A stretch of DNA of 64,000 nucleotides from Chrysoperla carnea. Its lineage: Eukaryota; Arthropoda; Insecta; Neuroptera; Chrysopidae. The stretch spans positions 90,948,368 through 91,012,367 of the forward strand of contig NC_058337.1 of NCBI RefSeq assembly GCF_905475395.1, given 5' to 3'. Positions 13,265-25,489 of the stretch are shown in pieces. Each line of letters opens with the position of its first letter. Positions within the stretch are counted from its first letter, which is position 1. A program made the translations under genes and the position numbers. The notes below the pieces were generated by a model. The model was not told where the DNA came from, did no database searches, and saw only the letters and a program-made list of their open reading frames with translations.

Positions 13265-13678
13265 TTACAAAAAAAAAAAAATGTCATCTTAAATATGTCT
13301 CAATGAAAAAAGAAGAAAAAAAATAAACAAAAACAGAAAACTTGAGAAAGAAATAAAAGAAACAGGTAATAAAAAAAAGTAAAAAAAAAAAAATTAATAG
13401 AGAGAAAAATTAAATTGTAAACAGTATTTATATTGTATGACACACAATCACAGAAAAATAAGTAAAATAGTAATTAATTTAATTAATTAATAATAGATGT
13501 ATTTAATAAACAATTATTATTAATTGTTAATAACACACTAGCTCCTATCAAATTGTCACGCTTGTCTATTTTTTGTTTAGACATCAGTTCATTTTTCTAT
13601 TATTTTTTAATAATTTTTTTTAGGATTTTTTTTATTTAATTTTTTATATATCCTTTATTTTATTTAAATTAATTAAAT
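13265..13678 (-). other. Probable 3' untranslated region of CPR gene 1
   Basis: Read on the minus strand this stretch follows the stop codon of the gene and is very U/pyrimidine-rich (A-rich on the plus strand around 13265-13410). Several AATAAA hexamers occur within the first 50 bases after the stop (plus-strand TTTATT at 13632, 13654 and 13659), so the real cleavage site cannot be chosen from sequence alone. Confidence 0.4.
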
Positions 13679-14614
13679 TTATTCACCACGATAAAATCCT
13701 GGATTGTTTAAGAAATCTTTTGCATTTTCTGGATTACGGGCTGCAGCTTCTTGTTGTGCTTTAATACCAGCATAAATTAAATCTAAACCTTTTTGTACTT
13801 CAGGACTGACTGGTGGTGGTGTTGGTAAATGTTGTCCAATTGGTCGGAAACCATTTTCATCGGCTGTGTATTCAACAACAATTTCTTCACCATTTGGTGC
13901 TGTATATGAATAGGAACCATGTTGTACTTGGGCATGACCAGGTTCTTTCTCATCACCACGTGCTGGAACTTCTTTCAAGAAACCTGTTTCTTCGGCAATT
14001 ATGTTGTTTCCAGTTTCATATCTAAAATAAAAATTTGTATTTTTTTGTTACAAAAGCATTATATTTGCAGCAATTGTTATCTTCATAGCCAAAGAATCGT
14101 GCGGGATAGTGTGTGGCATTTTTGTCTAAGATCAGCAAAGATAGTAACGTCATAAAATGTTCATTGAGGCCACAATTTTTGCCGATTAGAGAACACTCTT
14201 TTTTTGTCTTCTTTTCACACAAAAATTTGAGTTAATTTGTAATTAAAATATAAGTTTGGCTCTCAATATTTCATGACTTGTGGAGGCGGAGGAGAGATAT
14301 CTAGGTACTAACTGCTTGAATCTACTTCTGTTTACCGAGAAAAGTATTGATAAAACATTTTGTACTTACGAAGTTTTATAACTGCCATCATTTTCTTGCT
14401 CCTTGTTAAATCTAATGATTGGAATGTAGGTAGTTGTTTCTCTGTATTTTGTGTCAACATAGTTTTGTTGAGCTGATTTTTGTTGACTAGGTTGTGCTAA
14501 TGGCTGATAATTATCATTATCATCATAGTTTTGTTGTTGTTGTTGTTGCTGTTGTGGTTGTTGAGGCCTTAATGGTCGTTGTGCGAATACGGTTGCGCAT
14601 AGACATAATAAAAT
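13679..14614 (-). CDS. CPR gene 1: RR-1 cuticular protein (exons 2 and 3)
   Basis: Secreted structural protein of the cuticle, expected to bind chitin. Exon 2 is 14370-14614 and exon 3 is 13679-14021; the 348-bp intron has GTAAGT and TTTTAG ends and phase 2. Exon 2 opens with the hydrophobic core of a signal peptide (ILLCLCATVFA, cleavage before QRP), then a Gln-rich run (eight consecutive Q) and an Asp/Asn/Gln-rich linker. The RR domain starts at DGSYKTS, continues in exon 3 as YETGNNI and ends GSYSYTAPNGEE...YTADENGFRPIGQHLPTPPP, the RR-1 form. A 40-residue Ala/Gln/Asn-containing tail follows, ending FYRGE and TAA, long for this family. With the candidate first exon the precursor is 199 residues. 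No in-frame ATG exists in exon 2, since a stop precedes it, so a separate start exon is required. Confidence 0.92.
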
Positions 14615-17600
14615 CTATAAAGTAAAGAAAATAAGAAAAATTTAAAAAAAAAATAAACCAAACACAACTTCATAGTAAATATTAGTAAATGATCAATACA
14701 GGCGAAAGCGTTATGTACTGTTGTTCCAAGTTGTATATTACACAAGCTAGTGATTAGAGTTGCTCGAATTGCTAAGATAGCTACTACCTACTTCCTAGGA
14801 GTTGTAAAGAGAAGTAAAATAAAGCAGGCTAGGCGTTTTATAAGATTACTTTGATAATTAATCTTCTAATAATAGTTTAGCTTATCTAGAAAAATAAGTT
14901 TTCCGTAATAGAAACGTGGTTAATTATATTTAAAAATATAATTGCATAAATTGACATAATCAGGCGCTTTACTTTTAGGGACCATGACAGACTTTCTATT
15001 TATTAATTTCATTCGCATCAATTTTAATATTATAGTATTTACGTAGTTGTGGTGGAAGCGTCAGGAAGTGTAGTTATGGTGGAAGCACCAATACACAAAC
15101 TTAAACTTCCTCGCATATAAAAATTACTTCAACAAGTGGGAAAAAGCTTTTAAGCACCTACATAGATTTCAATAAAATGAAGCTTAGAAATTTCCGATTA
15201 CACTACAATATTTTACAATATTTAAAAAACCGCTTAAATTGTTTGCTGTATCTTTAATTTTTACATATATTCAAAACAGTTTGATACGAAATAATATAGA
15301 AAAATCCAGCCTGATCTTTAATCTTCGTAACAAAAAACTATTATTGTGAAAATTATCACACTAAAGCTTTTATAAATTAAGTCTAGCCATAGTCATAGTG
15401 AACTATAACAAAGTAGTTAAAGAATTGCTATGCAAATAATAAAAGTTGTCAAACATTTTAAATCAAACTATTTCTAAACATAATTTACTGGAATCGCGTG
15501 ATTTTTATTATTGAAATTTGTTAACAAAATTCTTTCATACCCACTTAATTAAAAATTGCGTGTTTCGTGATATTTCTTAACAAGCAACCGCTGGCAACAT
15601 TTCTTAATAATGTATACAATTAATTGCTATTATTATTAATTAATAAAATTAAAAGTTATCAATAATATTTTAAAGTAATAACATGTTCATAATAATAAAA
15701 AATATATATAAATATTTTGTATTAAAAGTAAATGTTTACGAGGTAAATTATTTTATTCTAATAATAAAAAAAAATTACACTAGTAACCAGTAAATGTCAA
15801 TAGGTCAAAAGATCAATAGACTGGTAATACAATTTGTGTAGGTGGAATAAAGATGGATGGATGATCAAGTTTGGTCAATCAAGTTTATAACCGCAATGAA
15901 CTAATACAGTATTTAATCCAATCGTTGCCGCATCGTGGGTCCGCTCTGACTACATGCTGAGTTTGTATGTATATAACATTTAGTTAAAATATTAATAGTG
16001 AAAGTTTATTTTTTCATGTGGATTATTTAAATTATGAATAATGTAAAAATATAATGTCTGTTTGTTCATGTATTACGAAATTTCATTTTAAGATTAAGTA
16101 AAATTTTAAAATTTGTTTCCGTTCTTCATCATTTTTATTTTTTTATTCAAATTTTTGATTCATTTGATTGTTCTATATCGATAATTTTGAATATCTTTGT
16201 CGATATACTTGAATATTTTCATCGATACATTCTGCTTAAGCCAACAATAATTTTTTTTGTAGGTACTATAGCAAGTACTATGTGCAGTTTAAAGAAAATG
16301 AAATCTAAAATTGTATGCTTTGCATGGTTTTAAATCGTACGAGAAACAAAATCTGTATTTGGCTTAGGTAAATAATATCTATCTGTCGAGTTACTCTAAA
16401 ATTAGCGAAAGAAATTTGAGGTTGAAATACTCTTTTTAATTTAGATAAAATACAGAATTTATCATTTGATGTTTACTTTAAGTGATGCTTTTTTGAACTG
16501 ATCTCATAGACTTCACACTCAAATAAGAGAAATGACAAGCTAGTCCCTTGAGTGTGATCCTTTTGATACACATCGTCAAATTTCCAAGAGAGGAAAATAA
16601 TTTCCCTCAATTACCACAATGTAATATTTAGTAATTTATTATACCATGATGTGTAACGCTTTTCTTGCAAGAAGTTTCAAGCTATAATTTTATACTTCTC
16701 CTCAACGCCCTCTACGGTCCACTTTGTCCGCCTATTCAGCACAAATTGATATAATATAACCTTTAATTCACGTAAAAAAGTGAAAGAAAAAATGTCTACG
16801 AATAAAATAAAGGCGTACACTTTGACATCAATCCTAGTTGTGTTACAACACGTCCTACCTATTAAACGTAAAGAGGTGTTGAAAAAACCGATTCGGATTT
16901 TCGGATCCATTTAAATTAATTCCCTATTGATAGGAAATTGATGGGACTATCTAATACCATTGAATAAAAAAATGAAGCTCATTTTCAAGTAGGAACCACG
17001 TTTGCATATTTCAACTCAATGTTTGGAATAATTATGTAGTAGCGATTAAATATTTCCAGTAAGTTCTAAATTAACTGCAAAAATTGCTTTCACATTTAAG
17101 TCATGTCTTCGAGGATAAAACCTGGCTCTATCGCCGTCTATTTACCGTAATGTACCGTGAGTACATTAACAACAATAATTGCATTTTATACATAATTATT
17201 TACTTACTCATGTATTAAAACGATTCACGTGATAAGAACATTTAATTATTGAATAATTGATTATGCAAAAGATTTACATATTTTTTCTGATTAAATAACC
17301 AGAGAATATTTTTAAACAAATTATAACATATGTTTTTAATAATGAATACCTAGGTATGTGAAGCCAACCTTGCTTCAATGCACTTGACATTGAAGTTTTG
17401 TAAACAATTTTTAATTAAATAAAAAAATACTAATTATAAAATCAAAATAACTAATCATCGCTTATTTATTTGTTTACATTCAAAATTTACTGGAAAAATA
17501 CTAGTGATTTATTATATTGAATGAGACAAGAAAAACATTTCTTCTTGGGCAATTTGGCAATTTTTTGGGCGATTGGGCGATTTGATTAATCTAAAAATGT

Positions 17601-20600
17601 CTATTTATATGATTACAATAATTTCTTTGAAAAAAATAATCAAAGTTTAGATCAATAATTTTTGTATCACAAATACGTATTTCGACTATAAAGTACAGTT
17701 ATCACCGATATCAATTAGGAAATCGGATATACTCTTCTTTTTAGTTTTTTAATATTATTTCCTGAAAATATGTTCCTCGCTTATTTGGTGTCACAAAAAT
17801 AACGTATAGTAGCAAGGTATATGTCAAGAGACTATATTCATTTATAATAAACTAACGGAATAATTACGACTACATTCCTACTGATTATGATTTACAAAAA
17901 CTGATCTTAGTATTGGCGTAGATTAGACATTTCCATTCCTATGTTTGAATATAAATTTTGTAGTTTAATTGGGTAAGGTTACAGACACTTTTCTCAAAAT
18001 TAAGTAATAAATCATTAAAATTAGAATTTTTATAACAAACCTAGAAAAAAAGTATATTTCTCAAAGAAATGTATCCAGAAAAATTTATTTATGTTATTAG
18101 AAAGTTTTCCAACGTTATGCATTACGAATTAAAGTGTGTTCTTAAAGTTTCTCAAATATTTACTTTCAGAAAAACACTTTTATTTTTATTTGAAAAAAAA
18201 TACGCCATGGTACCTTAAAATAAAACAGTGAATTGTTTTCAATAGTATATAAATCGGCAAACATAGTTTCCGTTTCAATTATTTTTCAACAGTTTCTTAC
18301 AAATTAAGATAATTGCATAATTTTTGATATTATACATGAAGATAATTTTAAATCCTAGGAAGCAATACACCAAAACAAAACAAAATTACTCTACAATATG
18401 TTATAATTAATTTTAAAATTTCTTTAAATTACTTTAATAAGACTTGATTCTTATTCAATGCGCTATTATAATTAGTGCCAGCATCATTATCTGAACACTG
18501 GTAAATTATTATATAATTATGAATTGAGCACAAATAAATATAATTTTTTTTTTATATATATTTTTGATTAGATAATATGTACATTATAAGAAAGTATTTT
18601 GTAATGTGAAAGGTGGTTATGGTAGTTATCAAAATCAAATAATGTTTTTATTTCATATGCAGTTTTTTAAATTTCTTGTCGTGGTTTTAGACTGAATTTT
18701 TTGAACAAGAATTTTTATTATTTCGGGAATGGATTTTCTTTACTTTACATCATATTTTGTTTACCCGTGCTGTATTGTTTGCCCAATAGCTGCCACCAAT
18801 GATTAAATTTTAAAATTTCGTTGAATACATGACAGGAATTGATTGCTTTATTATTATATCAACTAATTTGATATTGATTATTTCCCCCAAAAAACAGAAC
18901 CCACATATCAAATATTAATAGCCTAGTAAATATATTATAAATCAAAAATTTGGTATATTTTATCAAAGAAATCATGTAATAGTCTGAGTGCTCCCCAGCT
19001 TATTACGTTTTGAATATTTTCAACTTTTTACTATTTATTAAACATTAAGTGTAGAGCATTCTCTTTCATAGACCCCGAAAACTTTGCAATAAAAGCTTAA
19101 AATTTAAGAATATCTGTTTTTTTTTTAGTTTAATCAGATATGTATAATAGGTGGTTAAGATAACAAACTCAAAAAATTTATTGAGTGACAGGCACCCCAT
19201 TTTTCAAAATGATTCGTGCCATTTTCTTATACGAACAAAAGTCTGAATCAATAATTATTTATCATTTTTAAGCAGGCGCTGCAGAAATACAAATTTCGGA
19301 CCGCAAAAAGGAAAACGACAAGATGGAATTAGATCAAAGCAAAGAATTAGATGTGTATTTAACAATGATGTCATAATCTTATATCTTCAAAACAGGTTCA
19401 AATAAAATGCAAGCAGCTATCAATTTAGAAGCACTAAAATTCATCATTCCAGAATATACCTTTAACAAGAAATTATGCAATTTAAAACAGTGGTTAAACT
19501 TATAATAATGTAAGTCCACCCATCATAAAATATATTGCATGTAATATATTGCAAGGCACTATTGAGTACCTATATATAGTTAAAATAGAAATTTCTGGTT
19601 TTTGAAAGAGAAATTTTCACACTTAAAGACACATATGGTACTTTTTAATTGATAATTATATTGTTAATAATTACAAGAGATTTATAGATATAAAGTCAAT
19701 GATCTCTTTATATTCATTAATTTGATTTGACAAGTAATAAGTATTCAATTTTATTTTTAAATCTAGTTTCATTTAAATAGTACGAAATTTGATTTTCAAG
19801 TACAATGAATCTAAAAAGCAATCGCTTTCGTTTTATTATTTTTACATACTCGGGTTTATTGATCCTAACAGTGTATAACCCTTAGAAATGTTGATATATG
19901 ATCGCGATAGCTGATAAACCATAAAATAAAATTCTAAACTTAAAGCATATTTTTTTTAAAAAAAAGCAAATCATTTGCTATTAACATTTTGTCTAATTTC
20001 TATTGATTTGACAAAAATCTCAGCTCAAAGTAGAATGGAAGATAAATCTTTTATGTACACTATTTAAAATTTCTGTTTGTAACCTCCGAACCAAAAAGGC
20101 TGGTTCAGCTGATTCACTAAAGCTCTCTGGCTGTGGAACTAAAGCTTCTACGTGGATGAACCGATTTTAATTTTTTTTTTTGTTAGATAAATTGGTGGAG
20201 AGTGTTTTTGGGTATGTTTCATGAAAATCAGTTCAGCTTGGAGAAAGTTACCAAAAGAGCCGCATTTTTTTAATTTTGTAAATTTTACTTGTGTGTGATT
20301 AAACAATATCAACTGGTGATCAAAATTTATACTGAAGTATAAACGGGGTATTGAAGCAATTATCTGTTCTAGTGGTTCTTAATTGTTTGCCTGTGTTCTA
20401 AAGGGGACTCATAACTGTGCATTAAAAAAATTGCTATACCTTAAGTCACGTACACGATAAGGAGCAGGATTAATAAGCAAAGGCAATCAATATGACATTT
20501 TTTATTATTTATTAATAATGTATGTTAAAGTTTTTATTACTAAAATGCCTGTGTGGAAATAACGTCTTCTCTTAACTCAATGTTTCAGAATACACCCTAA

Positions 20601-21457
20601 TTAAAATAATGGAAAAAAAAGTAAGATTAAAAAAGGGGTTCGACGTTATAAGAAAATTTTAATTTTAAAAAACAAAAAATTAACATATTGAACCGAAATT
20701 AAACCAGCAAACTAAATCTTCCTAGATTCTTAAAATGTACACACAATTTTCTAGAATTGCGTTTTTCAAACGTTATATGGTTTCAACAACTCTCAACGTT
20801 TCGTAACAATTATTATTAATTAAATACAATTAATATCAACCAATTTTGAGTGAAGTTTTTGTCATCCCAAAAATAATAATTGGTAAGAATTTCATTAGCA
20901 TCCTTTACCATTTTTAAAAATACTACTTTTCTTAAACTGTAAACGTACAACTGAACTTTTCGAAGGTACCTAAGAAAAATTATGAATATAAAAGATATCT
21001 CACAAAGTCAAAATAAACGCTTGATGGAATATACTTAGATAAATTATATTAGAATTTCCAAAAACAAAAGTAAAATCCCAGAAGAAATAAAAGGATATTT
21101 CAATAATTAATTTTTTAATATTTAATAATATATTTGAAAAAATATTATTATTCAAAGAGACTTCTAAATATAGATAAAAAGTGATAATATATGATTTCAT
21201 AATAATATTTTGTAAACTAAACGACCTTCAAATTAGAAAAAAAACACTGTTAGATGATTATATTAGAAATGGTTAGTTGTAAAGATGTTATTAAAAGAAA
21301 AAAAAATAAATAAATATACATTTTTGTCCCGAAGAAGAAAACCCGTTCAATTTATTCATATTGCCGATGGGTAACCAAGTTAATTATTATGTTGAAAAGG
21401 AAATATACTACACACGAGGACTTAAAAATGGATGTTGTAACAGAAGATGACACTTAC
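14615..21457 (-). other. Presumed long intron 1 of CPR gene 1
   Basis: AT-rich non-coding DNA. It contains a fragment of a dispersed repeat at 20085-20275. The frames at 16677-16910 and 21000-21200 (minus) have no recognisable family. If the candidate first exon is wrong, part of this is intergenic. Confidence 0.45.
20085..20275 (+). repeat. Dispersed repeat fragment, related to 62690-62930
   Basis: Contains GGCTGTGGAACTAAAGCTTC, GTGGATGAACCGATTTTAAT, a T-run, and CATGAAAATCAGTTCAGCTTGG, in the same order as GTCTGTGGCATCGTACCGCC, ACGGATGAATAAAATTTG and CTTCAAAATCAGTTCAATTTGG at 62735-62915. A non-coding interspersed repeat; superfamily not determined. Confidence 0.5.
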
Positions 21458-21469
21458 CAAATAGTTCAT
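21458..21469 (-). CDS. Candidate first coding exon of CPR gene 1 (MNYL)
   Basis: On the minus strand ATG AAC TAT TTG is followed directly by GTAAGTG, a strong donor in phase 0, which exon 2 at 14614 requires. Joined, it gives MNYLILLCLCATVFAQRP, a convincing signal peptide, and matches the very short first exons of the sister genes (9 codons in gene 2, 3 codons in gene 4). The implied intron is 6.8 kb. A weaker alternative is ATG TAC TCA CGG TAC ATT ACG before GTAAAT near 17148-17168, which also keeps phase. Transcript data would decide. Confidence 0.55.
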
Positions 21470-21542
21470 GATGATTTTAAAATTTAAATGAGAGTAAAAC
21501 TATTTCAAAACTTAAAAAAATATTATATTTGTGTCTGTATTG

Positions 21543-21600
21543 ACTGAACTGTTTTCACTTTGTGATTACTTTTAAAATATACACAGCAGTATTTATACCA
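21543..21600 (-). promoter_or_regulatory. Candidate core promoter of CPR gene 1
   Basis: Upstream of the candidate ATG at 21469, the minus strand has GGTATAAATACTG (TATAAATA at about 21590-21597) and, closer to the gene, TTCAGTC (TCAGT at 21543-21547), the arthropod initiator consensus. The spacing between these two is about 45-50 bp, longer than the usual 30. A TTTTAAAA at about 21570-21577 is better placed for the initiator, or an unrecognised initiator near 21565 is used with the TATAAATA. Confidence 0.4.
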
Positions 21601-21619
21601 TTTCTAGAAAGACTCTCTG

Positions 21620-22750
21620 ATCATTGCCCATCCCAATGTGATTATCATATACATGTCTCTGTTGTATAAATTATTTTATAATATATTGATGTCTTTATTT
21701 TATTGCCCTGATTTTATTTCATGAAATAAAGATCATCTCTTAAATACAGTTTACTTATTTGAATGTAATTATATTTTTGTTTTATAAAATATATGAATCG
21801 TTTATATTGTATCACTTATATTATAAATTCATTGGAGTAATCTTTCTTAATTGCTTTTGATGTGGGTGGATACAAGATCGGACAATGTACCAGAAAATAT
21901 ACAAAGTCAATTTTTTCCTTTCATACTACACTAGTCATCGCAAAAATGGGTTCACTGTCTTTTAAAAAACTCAAATTTAGTCCGAAATTAGAAAAAGCGA
22001 AAAACGATCTGCTCGGTATCATTCTAAATATACCATCACGAAATTCCTTTATTATATAAAAAAAATTTCATTTCATCTATTTACAATCGTTTATTATCCA
22101 TAGAAAATCGAAATTTTCGAAAGTTTGTTTCAAAAACTTCAAAATACAACTTCTGGATAGAACGTTATTGTAAATGGTACAGATACGACCGTTTTCGTCA
22201 AGACTGAGATTTCGGCCAAAATTGCATTTTCTAAGTGGCTCAGTTTTTTTGATAACAAGTGTATAATTGTTGTTATTAATTCTAGGCACTGGGTGATCAG
22301 CCATAAATCTGTCATCCTAATAAATAAATAAAAAATCAAGGAGCTTCATCACTATAAGGTTACATTTCTACCTAAAAGATGCTTTTTATTGAAATAGGAT
22401 TTGTGTCTTTTCATGCTTTTGAACTCTTGAAATATTTACATCAAAGTGCGGGAAGGGGGCCGTTAATCCAACAATACAAAAGACACGCCCTGAATATTAT
22501 TTTAATATTAAGACAAAATTTCAACCTTCCAACTCAATTGGATGTGGCAGCGGAAAGCATTAAAAGAACATCATATTTCAGTATAAAAGGGAGGAAAAAG
22601 GTGCTGGAAGCTTGAAATCCCCAAAAAGCACTCACCTCTTTAACACCTATTCATCCTACATACCGATTTACCCTTTAACTTGAATTTGATAGGGGCATAG
22701 TGTGCGCAAAATGTTGAACATATCAAGAATCTTAAAAATGTTAAAATCAA
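21620..22750. other. Intergenic DNA with unassigned small frames
   Basis: Frames at 21862-22059 and 22379-22615 (plus) and 22077-22339 (minus) show no recognisable domain, splice context or promoter. The region is somewhat less AT-biased than its surroundings near 22440-22620, which may indicate an old transposon remnant. Confidence 0.35.
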
Positions 22751-22756
22751 CTGCCT

Positions 22757-22862
22757 GAGTAAAATACAGAGAAGCCGGGATTCGAACACGGGCCCTCCGA
22801 TATCCGGTCTTGGACGTCGCTATCTCCGTCACTTCTATTCTATGTCTCACTGTCATATGTTA
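22757..22862 (-). mobile_element. tRNA-like SINE head
   Basis: On the minus strand the segment GAAGTGACGGAGATAGCGAC...GTGTTCGAATCCCGGCTTCTC contains a near-perfect RNA polymerase III B box (GTTCGAATCC) and a T-arm-like stem CCGTG/CCCGG with one mismatch. GAAG at the start can pair with CTTC at the end, but the rest of the acceptor and the anticodon arm do not fold as a normal tRNA. A SINE head or tRNA pseudogene is more likely than a functional tRNA. Confidence 0.5.
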
Positions 22863-23148
22863 AGTTTTATAATGTACTGACACATCAATAGCTATTCAAA
22901 GTATTGAAAATTCTAATTCGGAATTGAAGAGCACTTTACAAAAGAAAACGTATTGAATCTGTGTCAAAATCATCACTAATGTAAGCGCCCAAAAAAAGGA
23001 GAAAGTACATGATAACTTCTATTTCAAGTATGTTTTGGGCTTATTCCAAAGCCATTGGATTCACTACACTAAGAAAAAATCAGAATAGCCATATTGTAGG
23101 TACTCGCAGGTATGCTTGAGAAGGATCATCAACTCGGATTCTTAATTT

Positions 23149-23838
23149 TTATACCATGTAATATATATATGAAATATACATAGTATTATAAGTTTAGTCC
23201 CAAGTTTGTAACGCCTAAAAATATTGATGCTACAAAAAAAAAATTGGTATAGGTGTTCATAAAATCACCTAATTAATCCATTTCCGGTTGTCCGTCCGTC
23301 CGTCCGGCTGTCCGGCCGTCCGTCCGTCCGTCCGTCCGTCCGTCTGTGGTCACGATTACTCAAAAACGAAAAGAGATATCAAGCTGAAATTTTTACAGCG
23401 TGCTTAGGACGTAAAAAGTGAGGTCAAGTTCGTAAATGAGCAACATGGGTCAATTGGGTCATGGGTCCGTAGTACCCATCTTGTAAACCGTTAGAGATAG
23501 AATAAAAGTTTAAATGTAAAAAATGTTCCTTACAAAAAAATAAAGAACTTTTGTTTGAAACATTTTTTTGTAAACATCACTGTTTACCCACGAGGGCGTT
23601 AATTAGGTACAAATTTTATAGTATGTATTAATTTAGGAATATCAAAGTGAATATCTTTTGTTATTTACATGACGTCAAAAAAAAAACAAACGATTGCGCA
23701 TCAACACTTGCGCATTATATGAGAATATCAGTTAAATATGTCAGATATGTATGTATGTGAAATGTGACAGAATTATCAACACTGCCTATACATGGTATTT
23801 CAACAATTAACTCAGTCAATTGTTTGTTTTCACTTGTT
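23149..23838 (+). repeat. Dispersed repeat family T, long copy
   Basis: Begins TATACCATGTAATATATATATG and ends at CACTTGTT. Internal landmarks in order: CAAGTTTGTAACG, GGTATAGGTGTTCATAAAAT, a CCGTCCGT simple repeat, AACGAAAAGAGATATCAAGCTG, CATCTTGTAAACCGTTAGAG, TTTGTTTGAAACATTTTTTT, and the 3' hairpin AACAATT/AATTGTT (arms 802-808 and 818-824 of the 23-kb line). No long open frame. The copy at 34269 is collinear over its full length. Confidence 0.85.
23286..23346 (+). repeat. CCGT-type simple repeat inside a family T copy
   Basis: A run built from CCGT units with a few CCGG and CTGT variants. The same position in the copy at 34269 carries a shorter run, so the tract varies between copies. 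Confidence 0.9.
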
Positions 23839-23839
23839 T

Positions 23840-25460
23840 CCTTAGTCGTCAGGTATTTTTTCCGAGTCGTCACATTATATATAATCTTGCAGGAAGTGGC
23901 AACCTCCTTATAACTTCTGTTAAAACAATATCTTGAGATCCATTTAATTGGACCAAATCATAACGGGGAATTTCGCTTATGATTCTCTTTTTCTCTTTGA
24001 TTTAGTGTTACAGGGCCTATACAACGATTTCTCTTCTACAATAACATGCGTGAGTGCTACAGTATCTATGCCTGCTACACCAACAATTGTAATGGTTACA
24101 CTTTTTAAGTTGGCTGCAATAAATAAATACATTGAGGGTAAGGCTACGATTAGAGCTTTCCACCTAAAACTAGCGTTTCAGTTAATTGCAGCAAACTGCG
24201 AGAAAAACGTGGGAAAATGTAGATCTGTAATAAGTTTTAGATAAGATCTTTAGAATTGAAATTAATAATCCTTTTATTTTCTGTACCTACTTATATCAAG
24301 AGCTGCAACTTTGCATTGTTCTTTTTTTTACTTCTGCAAATCAGTGAATTTCATCCATTATAAGTGGTGTATAATTTTTATAAAAATCATGCAAAAGAAA
24401 TTTTTTTAAAATAATCATAGTTATTAATAATTATTGTTTTGATAAGTGTACCAATTGATAATTTCATTCTCGATGATTTTCATCCAATTTAATTTTTGTC
24501 TAATTTGTACTTTTTTTATTGTATTGGTTTTAATTAGAATTTATAAAGCTGATTTTAAAAGTAATAAAACAAAAGTTTTGTACGAATTATTTTGAAATAA
24601 ATTGACACAATTTTTTACAAAGAACAAGTTTTATAATTTTATAAATACAAATTTCGTCTTTATTTAAACACTTTTATGATTCTTTTTTTAATGTAATTTT
24701 TATTGTACTTGCAATAGAGTTAAATAAATTAGTTTTTATTTAATTAGATACAAAATTTCATTCGATGAAACTGTTATCAATTACATAGTTTTATGTCTGT
24801 TTTTCATTAAATGTGGCGTGTGTCAAGGTCAAAATATGCAAATATGTATTGAAAATCATCCTTTCTAGAACTTTTTATCACTTAATTATCGATTTATCTT
24901 TAGTATCAAAGAAAAATTCAATTAAAATTATCAAATGTCAAGGTAAATAACGGCTAAAGTACTATTTTTATCATTTTGAATAATAAAAAAAATTATGAAA
25001 TATACATATTTTACCGGTTTACCGGTTTATGTTTCGTTTGCATACTTACTTCCCAACGCATGACTGAGTTGTTGTTTTCTGTTCTGTCAAGCTTGCTTTT
25101 CCCCTTACTTTAATAAATAAACGGTTAGTTTTATTTTTAGTCTCTACTGAAATAGATTAAACAATTTTTTTTATTAATTAGAAGCGCAGTAGCAACGCAG
25201 GTCCTAGCAGCCGACCGACCTTAATTTGTTTATTTTTCCTTCATCTATAAGTTTTATCATAAATTAAAACAAATTTTTATTAGAAATAATGATAACATGT
25301 AGGTCAAAATGCTAACAATATGAGCTTATCAATGAATCCCATTCAGTCCCTACACGCAAAGTCGAAAGCACCATAAACTAAAGGATAAAGTACTTGACTT
25401 TTCGTACTTAGCGTATCCCACAGCGTGATTAAAATCTACCTTCTGCTCGTTATTTTTAAC
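23840..25460. other. AT-rich intergenic DNA, nothing recognised
   Basis: A frame at 23948-24244 (plus) is not recognisable. A direct repeat TTTACCGG occurs twice near 25013-25028. No gene, RNA or mobile element supported. Confidence 0.4.
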
Positions 25461-25489
25461 CCTTATTTATATTAAAAAGGGTTTGGAAT

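Noticed and set aside
14645-14660. ATG AAG TTG TGT TTG before GTTTAT as first exon of CPR gene 1
   Set aside because: It would leave an intron of only about 40 bp with a weak donor.
16677-16910. 77-codon minus frame inside the presumed intron of CPR gene 1
   Set aside because: No recognisable family; likely chance or an old repeat.
23286-23346. CCGT array as a CRISPR-like or CpG-island-like feature
   Set aside because: It is a plain microsatellite within a dispersed repeat and varies in length between copies.
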